Assembly (NCBI RefSeq): GCF_026914265.1
Contig: NC_069133.1
Coordinates: forward strand, 11,105,937 to 11,169,936
DNA: 64,000 nucleotides
Reading direction: 5' to 3'
Source: Mya arenaria
Taxonomy: Eukaryota; Mollusca; Bivalvia; Myida; Myidae
Part shown: piece after piece, positions 24,472 through 36,762 of the stretch
Numbering within the stretch: the stretch's first letter is position 1
Layout: each line of letters begins with the position of its first letter
The notes under the pieces: generated by a model
Database searches by the model: none
The model's input: only the letters and a program-made list of their open reading frames with translations
Told to the model about the DNA's origin: nothing
Program-made: the position numbers and the translations under genes

Positions 24472-26310
24472 TTTTGTTAATACCGATGCTGTTCTCATAC
24501 ATATGCTTAGTTACGGTGGCAAAGAGGTGACAAGACCGACCTCGTTTTTTTCAGTTGTGTTATCTTGTGGCCACGACTTATTTGTTTCGTAGCCATGACT
24601 TTCTAACTCGATCAAACTACTTACTATCCTGTTCCCATGACTGTGTAATCTCGTGACTACGACTGACTTATGTCGTGGTAACGACTTACTAACTTGTCGA
24701 ATGACGTATTATGTTCTTACAAAGAATTTCCCTGCATTTAGATATCTCTTAGTCGAGACTTCGACATGATTAGCCGTGGGAACGAGATAGTAAGCCGTGG
24801 GATCGAGATAAATAAATGTCACATGTCATTTTTGTTTGTTTATTTTCTGTTTGTACTAATAATTGCTTGAAACCTTTGATTTACATAAAAAATCTTATTG
24901 GAAACGTTATCACCAGTAACTTTGGCGTAACTCATATCTTCACGGGGCTAGTTTTACGAACATACTAAGACCATGAAACAAATTCCAGTATGAAATACAA
25001 TGCTCAAATCTGATAGATGTAAAAACAATGAACTCAGGTTAAATGGAAGTCTGCTTACTTTTTGATGTTTGTGAAACCTGAGAGTGTGTTACAGTCAACC
25101 CAGGCAACCGAGAAATCTGCTTATTTTGTAATGTTTGTGAAATTAGGGACCATATTCAACAGTCAACCAATGTTACAGAGAATACTGCTTAGGTCGTAAT
25201 GTTTGTAAACAAGTAGTCATATCAAACAATAAACCCAGGTAACAAAGAAATTTACTTATTTTGTTCTGCCTAAGGAATAAGGGGCTGTATTATACGTGTT
25301 CTTATTCTTATTCTATAGTACGCCTAAGTGATAACATTCAGTCTAGGAAACACTATATTTTACAGTCCACCCAAAACACCCACAGTCCGCTTATAAATGC
25401 CATAGCCTATTACTTATATTTGTAAAGTGCAAGGTTGCAGCTGATATTCATAATTGTATAAATGTGGCGTATAAGGTGCCTTAACCAGTTTACCCCCTGT
25501 ATCGCTGACTCCAACACTAATTAAGAACTATATTATGATACATGTGTAGTTTGTCTGTGTTTTTATAGTGTGTGCATCTCGTTTAAGCGTTTGTTTGGCC
25601 TTAACATTAAGCCACTGAGTTTGTCCCTGCGATGTATACACTATTGTTTTTCATATGAACTACACAACACAATATGCAGCGAGTATTCATATATTAACAC
25701 ATTTAGGATTGTGAATTATCTGTTTTGTTCAAAGGGTCGAAACGTTCGTGCTGGGACCTTTGGTTTTGGTTGGAAAGTGATAGAGTTGAGATAACTTCAA
25801 AGCAATTTTACCATTTCCATATTGACGACCATGCTCTGCTGATTCTGTTTTGCATGAATTATGCATTTAGGGATATTGCGTCACATCCGTTGCAGCCCCG
25901 GTTCTTTATTCCAATTACACTATATAGGCACCGCGGGAGAATGAACTGCCAAAACCTTGTTTATGATAATTAATGAGATATGGGAGAAAACTTCTATTTT
26001 AATTGCATGGATGTAAATTATTACTCTTAATTAAGTAGATAGACGTCATACTGGGTTTTTATAATTAAATATATACATAGATATGGAAAAGAACACACGG
26101 CTTTATCGCATTGACTTAGATTCAGACGAGGTTGCTGTTTGGCACCAACAACACTGCCCTATTTATTAGCACTGATAACGAGCCTTCTTAAGTAGCGAAA
26201 ATTTCCCAATGGTAATTAAGAGTGCTGAACATTAAAGTAAGTTGGGGACATAGAACGATGCATGCACATATACCAACGTATTTATTCATGGTACAAAAAC
26301 ATTTGAATGT
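24472..26310 (+). repeat. Downstream part of duplicated unit A
   Basis: Matches 41421-43827: AATACCGATGCTGTTCTCAT, then TAGTTACGGTGGCAAAGAG, then CCAGTATGAAATACAATGC, then AGGGTCGAAACGTTCGTGCT, up to AAAAACATTTGAATGT at the end. Positions 24560-24820 contain inverted short motifs (TCGTGG-AACGA/CACGAC), so this part may itself be a foldback repeat. Open frames at 25570-25794 and 25725-25973 are not conserved in the second copy. Confidence 0.75.
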
Positions 26311-26352
<42 letters not shown>

Positions 26353-26658
26353 CACCACCACCACCACCACCACCACCACCACCACCAACACCACCACCAC
26401 CACCGCCGCCACCACCACCGTCACCACCACCACCACCACCACCACCACCACCACTACTACTACTACTACTACCACTACTACTACCACTACTACTGCTACT
26501 GCTACTACTACTACTATTACTATTACTACTACGACTACCACTAGCACTACCACTACAACTACAACTACCACTACTACTATGACTACCACCACCACCAACA
26601 CCACCACCACCACAACTTCTACCACTACCACTACCACTACTACTACTACTTCTACTTA

Positions 26659-26728
<70 letters not shown>

Positions 26729-26729
26729 G
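26311..26729. repeat. ACT/ACC microsatellite followed by AAT microsatellite
   Basis: 26311-26656 is a mixed ACT/ACC/ACG triplet tract, and 26657-26729 is an AAT run. Open frames encoding poly-Thr, poly-Pro or poly-Val across it are artefacts. The matching unit B block ends at exactly this point (43827) without the microsatellite, so the tract marks the edge of the duplicated block. Confidence 0.95.
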
Positions 26730-27085
26730 TAATAAAATCAATAATAGCACGTTTTATGAGTTATTTCTTTTTTTTTGGTAGAAATAAGAAGGGATAGCGG
26801 ATATTGATCTAGTATGAGTCAATTATTGTACAATTATGTGCAACATACATCATGGTTTCGCACTTTTTCCAGTAAACGGGATTTTTAACATTCCGTTACC
26901 ATAAATAAAAAATTGTGTGTCGTCGAAGTCATTTGCATTGAACATGCACATAACATATTCAAAGTCACTTAAAACCATATACATTATACATTATACATTA
27001 ATATTGAAATATTTTGGTATTTAAAGCCTGGCTCTCACTGCCAATCACCAATTTTGACAGATCATGGATATACATGAGACGGCAT
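26730..27085. other. Non-coding stretch
   Basis: Nothing recognisable lies between the AAT run and the 35-bp array, apart from a small ATACATT repeat near 26980-27000. Confidence 0.45.
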
Positions 27086-28026
27086 TTTCGTAAATCAATC
27101 GGGCATAGTCTTACGGACATCGGCGTAACTCAATCGGGCATAGACTTACGGACATCGCCGTAACTCAATCGGGCATAGTCTTACGGACATCGGCGTAACT
27201 CAATCGGGCAAAGTCTTACGGACATCGCCGTAAATCAATCGGGCATAGTCTTACGGGCATCTTCGTAACTCAATCCGGCATAGTCTTACGGGCATCTTCG
27301 TAACTCAATCGGGGATAGTCTTACGGACATCGGCGTTACTCAATCGGGGATAGTCTTACGGGCATCGGCGTAACTCAATCGGGCATAGACTTACGGGCAT
27401 CGCCGTAACTCAACGGGCATAGTCTTACGGGCATCTTCATAACTCAATCGGGCATAGTCTTACAGGCATCTTCGTAACTCAATCGGGCATAGACTTACGG
27501 GCATCGGCGTAACTCAATCGGGCATAGACTTACGGGCATCGGCGTAATTCAATCGGACATAGTCTTACGGACATCGGCGTAACTCAATCGGGCATAGACT
27601 TACGGGCATCGGCGTAACTCAATCGGGCATAGTCTTACGGGCATCTTCGTAACTCAGTCGGGCATAGACTTACGGGCATCGGCGTAACTCAATCGGGCAT
27701 ACTCTTACGGGCATCTTCGTAACTCAATCGGGCAAAGACTTACGGGCATCGGCGTAACTCAATCGGGCATAGTCTTACGGGCATCGGCGTAACTCAATCG
27801 GGCATAGTCTTACGGGCATCGGCGTAACTCAATTGGGCATAGTCTTACGGGCATCGGCGTAACTCAATCGGGCATAGACTTACGGGCATCGGCGTAACTC
27901 AATCGGGCATAGACTTACGGGCATCGGCGTAACTTAATCGGGCATAGTCTTACGGGCATCGGCGTAACTCAATCAGGCATAGTCTTACGGGCATCTTCGT
28001 AACTCAATCGGGCATAGTCTTACGGA
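27086..28026 (+). repeat. Minisatellite, 35-bp unit, about 27 copies
   Basis: The unit contains AACTCAATCGGGCATAGTC followed by TTACGGGCATCGGCGT. Variants alternate GGCATCGGC with GGCATCTTC and TAGTC with TAGAC. There are no spacers between copies, so this is not a CRISPR array. It ends within about 10 bases of the receptor pseudogene. A dimeric relative (about 70 bp) occupies 63618-64000. Confidence 0.95.
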
Positions 28027-28034
28027 GAGGTTTG

Positions 28035-28320
28035 TGTATATACTTGTAGAAAAGAAACTCCTATTCCCAGGTAATCCTATGGTCAGCATTTTGCCCTCGT
28101 CACAATTAAAATCAAAACAAAAGCCCGAGATAAGTGATTGAGGTGACGTGATGTCCTGAAAAGGAGTAGCAACCACTGAGTCAAGCAAACGGAAATGAAG
28201 TCCCTGGATAACGGCAATGGTGTTTTTGTCAAGAACACCGAAAGAACATGCGAGGGTGGGACATCTGAAGACCTTCGCAAAAAATGCCAGGTGTCGACGT
28301 CTTGAGCAAGCGATCCTCGT
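28035..28320 (+). pseudogene. Receptor pseudogene fragment (loop 3 only)
   Basis: The sequence matches the end of helix 5 and most of loop 3 of the receptors: TATACTTGTAGAAAAGAAACTC, then CCTATGGTCAGCA, GAGATAAGTGATTGAGG, GTAGCAACC, ACGGAAATGAAGTCC, GAACATGCGAGGGTGGGACA and TGAAGACCTTCGC. It contains in-frame stops and several small indels. Helices 1-4 and 6-7 are absent. Phrases such as AGTAGCAACC and GACCTTC are closer to copy C than to A or B. It begins where the 35-bp array ends, so the array may have replaced or recombined away the 5' part. It cannot make a receptor. Confidence 0.85.
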
Positions 28321-29050
28321 TTAAGACAGGTACTAATAAAATTGTCATGGTAAGACACATTTTTTGATAAGTTCGCAATTTCTTTTTACTATACAATTCT
28401 ATATTATCAATTAAGAATAGCACTACATGATTCTGTATGTCGTTTGCGAAACTCAAATTCTGACCTTAAGGCTAAATTAGTATGCGATATTCTTTAGAAC
28501 TGTTATATTGTTATTTTATGAACAATAAAGTGCATACATATGACGGGGACATAATCTGAATTTCCAAAAAATAAAATAAAAAATAATTGACGATAATATC
28601 CCTTATGTTTTCTTTCACTTATTTCAGCCAAACATAAATTATTTATTTATTAATCTTATCAAATATAAAACAACGACTGCATACGAGTGGTCAATACCGG
28701 GCAAGCATGTTTGTTCAAACAACATACACTCAATGGTTTTATGACTATGAAAAACAGACCACTAAATGTGGAATATTGTGTCCGATCACTTATTCATAGT
28801 ATCATAAAAAATAAAAGTACACATTGCACAAGCAACTGTTGTAAAAGTTCATGAAACCGCCTCTTTCAATCTGTACAACAATGTCATCCACCCAAACTAT
28901 CATGTGGAACAACACAAATACGTTCATCTGAAAAGATACAAATGTTATGAATATGTTGATAATTCAAAGTATAATCGTAAAATATGCATACATGTATAAA
29001 CAAAATAAAAGGGTGGAAGGGAGGGAAACCCAATTTTTGCTGCGTAAAAG
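28321..29050. other. Non-coding stretch after the pseudogene
   Basis: No gene is seen. Receptor similarity stops near 28320 rather than continuing into helix 6, so the pseudogene is truncated at both ends. Confidence 0.5.
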
Positions 29051-29215
29051 CGTATACAACCTCGAATGACGAACGGACGTGTGCAAGCGGTTATATACTA
29101 GCCGCTTAGTTATATAAACGCACTGACCATTACCATATATGGAGATAATCTGAAAAGCCTTGACCATCACCATATATGGTAGTAATCGTAGTTAGTTTTA
29201 TTCTGAACCTTAATA
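29050..29215 (+). repeat. Dispersed repeat, copy 1 (partner 47505-47650)
   Basis: Shares with 47505-47650 the phrases ACGTGT-CAAGCGG, TAGC-CTTAG-TAT-TAAAC, CACTGAC-AT-ACCATA and TGGTA-TAATCGTA. Both contain two near-repeats of CCATCACCATATATGG type. The nature of the element is unknown. Confidence 0.5.
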
Positions 29216-29254
29216 AATAAATATATCGCACTTCGAACCAAAGCCAAAATAACA

Positions 29255-29470
29255 ACATTCACGACCTGTTAACTTCGCGAAATCTGTACATTTAGCTATA
29301 TTTTTCTTTTAATGCATTTTATTTTCGCACTTTTTAAACTGTCTTGATAACATTGAAAGTACTAATGTACTATCAGAGTTAAAACATATTGATATCTTCT
29401 TCATAACAAGAAAACATAAAATGGAGTTACTCGTACATGACATTTGATTGCTACATTATAGACTGTATCC
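29255..29470 (+). repeat. Relic of receptor 3' flank just before unit B
   Basis: Resembles 21610-21970 and 36245-36450: CGCGAA-TC, ACATTTA, then TCTTGA-AAC, AAAACA-A---GTTA and GTATC-CTCTTT. It appears to be the remaining downstream end of the unit that carried the pseudogene at 28035-28320. Confidence 0.4.
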
Positions 29471-30523
29471 CTCTTTCATCACACAAGCATTGTTTTCAAT
29501 CATGTTGACGACATTATATTGCCAGTAAACGGTGTTTGTGTATGCCTTGGCTGTGTAAAAGTACCCCTTGTTCATGCCCTTGGTATCGCGTGGGACGAGA
29601 GGCGGTATGAGAATGCATTGACCGGGCCTAGAATATTTGGACATTCCGGCTCTTTTCCGGTCGAAACGACATCAGGTTTGTCCACTTTGGCCCGCACCAG
29701 CAACACTTGCTTTGGGGACCTGTCTACGATTACGAGATAGCTGGAACAGCTTCACAAGGATTTTGACTTACTCTGATGCTGCTTTCAGATTTCAAGGTTT
29801 GTATCCCTTCCCTGTTGTATTGTTATCCATGCAACCTGCTGTCCATTACGTGACCATAAAGTAAGAAATTCTTGTGAGGGGTTTTGTTGCCGCCAGCACG
29901 CAGTCCATGTGCGCGATGGTTTAGGTACAGCTCATTGCCGGTATTCATAAAACAACATAAGTCATTTCTATAAGGGACTAGACATCAGATAGTCCCAAAC
30001 TTAGCATGTTTAAAGTATTACCTCAAAAGCAAGCCTCGATTGTAATTTTACAATTAAATAGTTTCCCCGTTTAAAAATGGCGCTAATTGTTTTTGCCGAG
30101 CACCTCTCAAGTCACGCGATCGTTTCACACACTAGTATGTCACTGAGCGTTACATCCAAAGCCCTGTCACTTCCAGCAGTAGTATTCTTTCTCAAAAGTG
30201 TCCATTACCGATGCTAAATTGTTGGGCTCTGTGTCTACGTTGTTCCGCAGCATTTTCGTCTGTACTGCATTGAACGTTCTTTTGGGAATCCATGCATGTT
30301 GTGTGTATTTTAAGCATGTGGAAGACACTTGATAAGCGTCGATAAATATACCGTGGTTATTTTTTTAAATAAATTGGATACAATTCATAACAACTGAAAA
30401 AGATCAATGAAAAGTGAGCGATGTGGTACACCAATAAGTAAGATTCAATGCATAGTACATAAAGATATCAATTTTATGTACGTTTATGACAATTTTGATT
30501 TTTTTCTCGCCATTGTATCATCT

Positions 30524-30773
30524 GGCCCAAATTTCTCGAAACTTCTTAAGCTTAACAGGCTTAAGTAGCTTATTTTAATTAGCCAAAATACATACTTAAA
30601 TTAAGTTTTGATTAATTAAAAATGGTTGAATGTAATTAACATAAACAAATTCCTATCTAAAGTATAAAAACTCTTAAAGCGGTAAATATTATGCAAATTA
30701 TTGAAAAACAAAAATAGTGAGTTTAGCTTAGTCTTTTTATTAGAGACTTAAGAAGTTTCGAGAAATTTGGGCC
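30524..30773. mobile_element. MITE with 27-bp perfect terminal inverted repeats (250 bp)
   Basis: The ends at 30524-30550 and 30747-30773 are perfect inverted repeats beginning GGCCCAAATTTCTCGAAACT. The AT-rich interior has no open frame. Unit A has the uninterrupted site near 14602, so the insertion took place after the units duplicated. No clear long target duplication is visible. Confidence 0.9.
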
Positions 30774-31696
30774 TGGTGTTTTGTCCCTTAAAGTCTCTCG
30801 ATTGTCATATGATAATGTCAATAATCATTGTTTTCATATCAATATTAATACTTTTATAAAAATTCAACAACAAAACCTTATCAACCTTATTTTTTTTTTA
30901 ATTTGAGAAAATCTACTCCAATCTACTGAAGTTGGAAAATAATTTGAGATTTATGAATACATGCGATGGTAAACAGCAGCATGCACAGATTATTATGCGG
31001 GTCTAATAAAAAAATGTGATCGGCCATATGTAAGTCAAGCTTAGTGTAAGAACATTCCACAAAACACCATAAGCACAGTATTAACAAACCACTATTTAAC
31101 AAATTGTGATAACATTTTTCTAAAAATTAACTTTGTAATCAAATTATTTTAGAAAGAAAATGCTCAAATACTTATTTTTATAAACGAATCGAAGCACATT
31201 ATACAGGTTTCATGTTTGTTCGCCTGCATGGCACGTCGTCAATCTGTCATGTCCGCTCTCTTACTTAAGCATTTGTTATGAGCTTAACATTGTTTAATAG
31301 CATACTTTATTGACTAATTTCGATGATCAACCAGATCGCAAAGGAAAAGAAAAGGGCGTTGTGGTTATAGCTCGGCACAGGGTCTTCCAAGACTATATAA
31401 CATCACCGCCATTTGTCACCGGTAAATGAAATTGTAGTAACTCCATTGTAACGTAACGACTAATAGCATTATACTTCGAAACCAAATCATACATCATATT
31501 GATATAGTTAAGGGTTTGCGAGGATTTTTTCTGAAATATTTAAATACAAAGTAAAAGGTTTAAAGTTTTACTGTTTTCACATGTTATATTAAGATGACAC
31601 GTTTTAGCACTTCGCTTCATCTAGACTTTAGATATGACGGGTTACGCAATTGTGTCGTATTTGACCAGTACAACGTGTAACAGTTTCAAAAAAGTA

Positions 31697-31765
31697 TGCG
31701 TCAAGTCTGGAGATCGAAAGCGGGACGCGGTCCTTGCAAGTCTAGCAACTAAGCTGACCGGCCTG
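31697..31765 (-). repeat. tRNA-like sequence, unit B copy
   Basis: Counterpart of 15657-15731, with the A-box half shortened by about 10-15 bases. It is not functional as a tRNA. Confidence 0.45.
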
Positions 31766-31836
31766 GATATAACATTTAGTGAAATAAATAATACAATACT
31801 TAAACCTTGTTATTGGCATTGACCTACAAAATAAAA

Positions 31837-31904
31837 TCATCATCATCATTTTCATCATCATCATCATCATCATCATCATTATCATCATCATCATCATCAT
31901 CATC
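31837..31904. repeat. ATC microsatellite, unit B
   Basis: A short ATC run at the same relative place as 15947-16071, without the ACC interruption. Confidence 0.9.
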
Positions 31905-32469
31905 TAGCGATAAAATTTCAAATCCATTTTTATCTTACATAATATTATGAAGTAATGTTGTTTGTACAATTAAAAGCATTTGAGGTCATTAAGGAAATTA
32001 ACTACAAATTACTGCAATGAAAAAGTAATGACTTGAATATTTAAATTTACATAAAGTGGTATACATAGCAGACGCATGTTTTAGAGATAAACGTTATGTA
32101 AACAAACGTTAAGGAAGACAATTTGAGAAAACGCATGGGTTGAAATTTTCTGCACATTTATTTTATATTAAACTGCTTGTCAAATTTCCTTCCTGACATT
32201 TTGACTGTTTTAAGTACATGTTCTAAACTTTAGATAAATTATATTGTAATGGAAACTGTAGGGAAACTATCAAGCATCCAACACACCAATAAGGACAAGG
32301 CGACACTACTATATCAGCAAACTGCTTTGGTTTGAAAGTGATTTATTCAGCAACAAAATGTTTGGGGTGGAGGTCAACTTCCAAACGCAGCAATTGGTAC
32401 TTAGTGAATCGATTTCGTGCCATTTGACACCCTAAAGAAGAAGAAAACACGGAAGAGAAACCATACTCG

Positions 32470-32640
32470 AGATGATATTTTATAGCAAGATTTACGACGA
32501 GTAGACAACAGACATCAGCGCATCATTCAAATGATGAATAATAAAGCTGTGAGTTATAACGTTATTGGTTTAATTTATTAAATACTACGTCTTGATTGAC
32601 ATTTTTCGTTGGGAAATGTTTTAACAAAAGTTAATTAAAG
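32470..32640 (+). promoter_or_regulatory. Conserved 5' block of receptor B
   Basis: Counterpart of 17558-17724, with the same ordered phrases (GATTTACGACGAGTAG, AATAATAAAGCTGTGAG, ATTGGTTTAATTTATTAAA, GTTTTAACAAAAGTTAATTA). Roughly one base in ten differs from A, clearly more than in the adjoining coding sequence. Confidence 0.5.
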
Positions 32641-33948
32641 ATGAGTGATAGTCTTCTGACAACGACTACTAGTAGTTTTGAACATACAGCTAATGACCCC
32701 ACAGGCGCTGACAACGACATGGGACTGTCCAATGCGACAGAAAAAGAATTACTGGACCAACTGAATGACGAAATAAAAAGGGCATTAACACCTGTTTCAG
32801 TTTTTGTTGGAATTGAAGCTGTTGTGGGATGTTTTGGAAATTTATTTGTCTTGTACGTTTTTATAAAACGTTACCATGACTGTAACTTCCGGTACTTCGT
32901 GCTGTGCTTGGCTTTTCTAGACTTTATCAGCACACTGACCACAATTCCTGGGGAGATTCTCACGCAGCAGTTCTGGTACAAGTACCCGTTTCCCATCGTT
33001 TGCAAGATCAAATCTTTCTTTAACGTGTTCACGGTGTCAGGTGAGGCCTTATGTCTATGCATAATTGCCGTCGACCGCTACCGGAAAATCTGTGCGCCAT
33101 TCAGATGGCAGATCAAGCCTCGCCAGGCGCTCATCATGTGCGGCGTCATCTACGGAGCGGCGTTTTCACTTCCGGTCTCGTTTCTCTGGGGAATCCACCA
33201 TGACATTAGGATATACAATGGAAGAAACGTTACTGTCACCATCTGTGAAAAAGATGCTAAATATGCAGACAGTAGACACCCATTTGAATACGCTACATCT
33301 GTGGAGGTTTTAATTGGGATTTGCCTTATCGTCATGCTCATTCTTTATATACTGGTAGCAAAGAAACTCATCTTGGGTCGCTCATTGGCTCAAATGCGCC
33401 AAAAGTCGAGAGTACCTATGGTCAGCAAGACGACAGCGTTACAAACAAAATTAAAACAACCTTCCGAGATCAGCGATGGCGGTGGTATGTCTACTTCTGA
33501 CATACCGACTGGAAATGAAAAGCCTAACAGAGAGATAGAATTAAGGTATATGGATGACGAAAGTGAACCAGTCGACGTCAATGATGCCTTTGTCACGGAC
33601 GCCGATACCACCTGCGAGGGTGGGACGTCGGAAGAACGTCTAAAGAAACGGATGACACGTCGACGTCAAGAAATAGCGAGCCGCATTCGTCGGAAAACGT
33701 ACATCATGTTCGTTCTGACAATCATATTTATTTTCACAACAATTCTCTATATGACATTATTAGCGTTTATATCAGGAGGTATCTTAAACGGTTTAAATGA
33801 CTATGAAATGGCTGTGTATTTCTTCTTCTTCAGACTTGTTTTCATAAACCATGCTATCAATCCTTTTGTGTACGGCTGTCTTGACCCTCAGTTTAAACAA
33901 ATATTAGTAGATATGAAAAATCTGTTTAAACAAGTACGGAAAGGGTAA
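32641..33948 (+). CDS. Class A G protein-coupled receptor, copy B
   Basis: A 435-residue, single-exon receptor that is co-linear with copy A. It keeps the DRY motif, both predicted disulfide cysteines, the two N-glycosylation sites, the long basic loop 3 and NPFVY. It also shares the unusual helix 6 without CWxP and helix 5 without proline. Two residues present in A (I176-I177) are missing from helix 4 through an in-frame 6-base deletion, so helix 4 is shorter. The remaining frame is intact. From the start to about helix 5 the DNA is almost identical to A (about a dozen substitutions in 750 bases). From loop 3 to the end, differences are several times denser. The ligand is unknown. It may be functional or only recently impaired. 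Confidence 0.93.
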   Translation: MSDSLLTTTTSSFEHTANDPTGADNDMGLSNATEKELLDQLNDEIKRALTPVSVFVGIEAVVGCFGNLFVLYVFIKRYHDCNFRYFVLCLAFLDFISTLTTIPGEILTQQFWYKYPFPIVCKIKSFFNVFTVSGEALCLCIIAVDRYRKICAPFRWQIKPRQALIMCGVIYGAAFSLPVSFLWGIHHDIRIYNGRNVTVTICEKDAKYADSRHPFEYATSVEVLIGICLIVMLILYILVAKKLILGRSLAQMRQKSRVPMVSKTTALQTKLKQPSEISDGGGMSTSDIPTGNEKPNREIELRYMDDESEPVDVNDAFVTDADTTCEGGTSEERLKKRMTRRRQEIASRIRRKTYIMFVLTIIFIFTTILYMTLLAFISGGILNGLNDYEMAVYFFFFRLVFINHAINPFVYGCLDPQFKQILVDMKNLFKQVRKG

Positions 33949-36100
33949 TTATACTCTATGCGTATTGTATTTCCCGACGAAACTCGTGTTATTCCAATTA
34001 TTTCCACCACTTTGCGCATACAAATGGTTTGCAAATTACAATTTACAGTTGTGTATATTCAAACAGAGATGGCGTACAAGACAAGAGTGTAACCATATTA
34101 AAACAGAGTGAGCAAGAAGACAAGTTTGTTGCTAGCCATTACAATGACAAATCAAGAGGCGAGTGTGTGTAGGGGGAGGGGGGCACACGCTAACAAGCCC
34201 CTCTACCCTGCCTATTTAGATGAACACGTTAATCAAATTGATTTATATACATTGATTGTGTGATCAAATGGATTTAATTGTTCAGGTTTTTTATTTTCCA
34301 CGTCCATTATGGACGAATGTTGTATTGCGAGCGATCTCTAAAGTGAGCTTGCCATTTTCCCAACGTATATGCATCATTGTGACACATTCACGTGACTTTT
34401 GTTTGGAAACCATTTCAAATGGCCCGTTTATTAATTCAATTATATACATTGCAAAAACAAAATTATACATGTCTAGATAATAAATTAGAGTACATTTAAG
34501 ACAAATTTTTATAAAGTATTAACAAGGGATTTTTATATTCATCTTTTCATTTATAAATGAGGATCTTTCATAATAATGTAAATAACAGTTTTCTAAGATT
34601 ATTGCAATTGTACTTGATTGCTGAAAGATATTTTAAAAGTAAGAAAATTTACAACGTACACGCTAAAGTTTCTAGAAACACAATATCAATCGATTTTTCT
34701 TAATATTAAGACAAATATATAGCAAATGAGACTTAGTGGGTTCAGTTAAGAGCGGTAAAGCTCTATGAAAAAAGTTTTCTGGACTTAGTTGGCTCAGTTA
34801 AGGGTGGTTAATCTCTATGAAATTGATATTCGGACTCCGTTGATTCAGTGAAGTGTTAAACCTCTGTAAATATTGTGTTCTGGGTATACATACATAAGTC
34901 GTGTTTGATGTTTCTGCGAATATTCATTTCAAAATTACAGTGCTAATGCTATTTTGTTGATTTATTCTTGTCATAATTGGATATGTGCTTTAATTTTATT
35001 GATGTTCTTGCTTTTTTTCTGTAAGCAAATGACCAGGTACTACTAGTTTAAAGAAAATATTTAATTCTATTTGTTTTTACCTCGATTCAATAGGCTATCG
35101 ATGCGAAAGAAAAACAGAAATAATGAGCTTATGTTGGTACTCGTTTGTTATGATTTTTTTTTCAAAAAAAAAGGGATAGCAAATATGTTTTTAGTATGAA
35201 TCATTCGAATAGGTCAGTTAAAAATCATGGTGTTTTTTTACCAGTAAACGGTTTCGAATTATTGATATTTCTTTACAACAATTTAAAACTTATATCACGG
35301 GCATCGGATTTACATTTTTCAATTGTGGGCAATCGTGGGTAATTGCGACTTTAATTTTATAACGATTCAGAAGGAATGGACTTAAGTCACATGTAGATAC
35401 ATGGCCTAATAGCATTTGCTTTGCAATGAAACTTTGAACAATCGTTAGGAATGTTTATTTTACATACACATATCGCTGTAATTCGTATCCCTGTCTTGAG
35501 ATAATCGCCATAGAGTATTCGCAATCCCATCGTTGTTGAAATAAATTTGAAGCACTCGAGAAAAAATATATTATGAATCGAGGTCATTCATCACGATTGA
35601 CATAAAAGCACACACAATAAAAACACTTATGCAATTCATCCAAAGACGCCATGAAATTTTTGAGGTCCAGCATGGAATAATGTATAATTATTATAAATAT
35701 ACAGCTTAGTAAGAAACAGAAATGAATAAACAATTTTTTCATAGCGAGTAATCAAATGATTATACAAAAGTAAGATCTCTATTACATAGATGATCTTATT
35801 CCTTCTCCTCCCTATGTACAAATGAAATAAACTTCCCAAATACGTCGTGTGACTTCATTTATATTGCGATGCGGAAATGATGAGAGCGTTTTTAAAGTGG
35901 TATTGATACAACTGTTATTAGTGAATCTTTATTTGTAAAACTGATGAAAATCACTTTAAGGATGGTTCAACGTTCTTATTAACATATAATTATTAATGCT
36001 CTATTTAGTATAGCACTTCTGGCTTCTGTATGTTGTATGCAAAAATCAACCACTGTCTTAATGGCAAAGTCGTATTCTTTAGCGCTCTCACATTCTTAAG
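33949..36100. other. 3' flank of receptor B
   Basis: Non-coding sequence matching 19039-21195. Open frames at 34256-34480, 35387-35587 (minus) and 35636-35839 (minus) have no conserved counterparts in unit A. Confidence 0.6.
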
Positions 36101-36762
36101 GTGTGAACACCAAAGAACATATATATGTACGGGTATATACAATAATCGTTTTGATTTTTAGGAAATCATATTGATTTCAAACATTTCTTATTGACGATAA
36201 TAACGCATTTTCACACCTGAACTGAAACGAAATTTACCCAAGCCGCCAAGTTTTCACGTCGCGAACTCCCGACATTTAGGTTTGTTTTCATTTTACATTC
36301 GCTTATTTTTAACTATCTAGATAACATTCATTTAACATAAAAAATAGCGAAATAAAAATATGATTATCTGTTTCTTATCGATATAAGAAAACACAGGGAG
36401 TTAAAATAAAAATACGCTTTCAGGAATTAATTGACTGTATCTCTCTTTCAACAAACACGCATGTTTTGAAAAAAAAATAAACATTTAAAAAGTTATTTAT
36501 TGACACAAATAACGCCTATTAGAATAAAAGAATCATAATGCTTTAAGATAACGTCAGTTAAAAGCACGCGTACGGCAGATGGCATAGTACCTAATGTTTC
36601 TGGAACGGTGAAGGTAATTTAGTTTTTATGAACACCTGAAATTATCATAAAAGTAAATCTTTGCAGTGTCATATTTAAAATTGTCAGAACAACGTTCATT
36701 ATCTGGAAAGCCGGACTGTTGAGTCCTTGCAAATAATATCACCCATATAAACAGTGTATGTA

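Noticed and set aside
26188..26659. Long open frames encoding poly-Thr, poly-Pro or poly-Val on both strands
   Set aside because: Triplet microsatellite artefact, open in several frames at once.
27086..28026. CRISPR-like regular repeats
   Set aside because: The copies are contiguous 35-bp units without unique spacers, in a eukaryotic genome.
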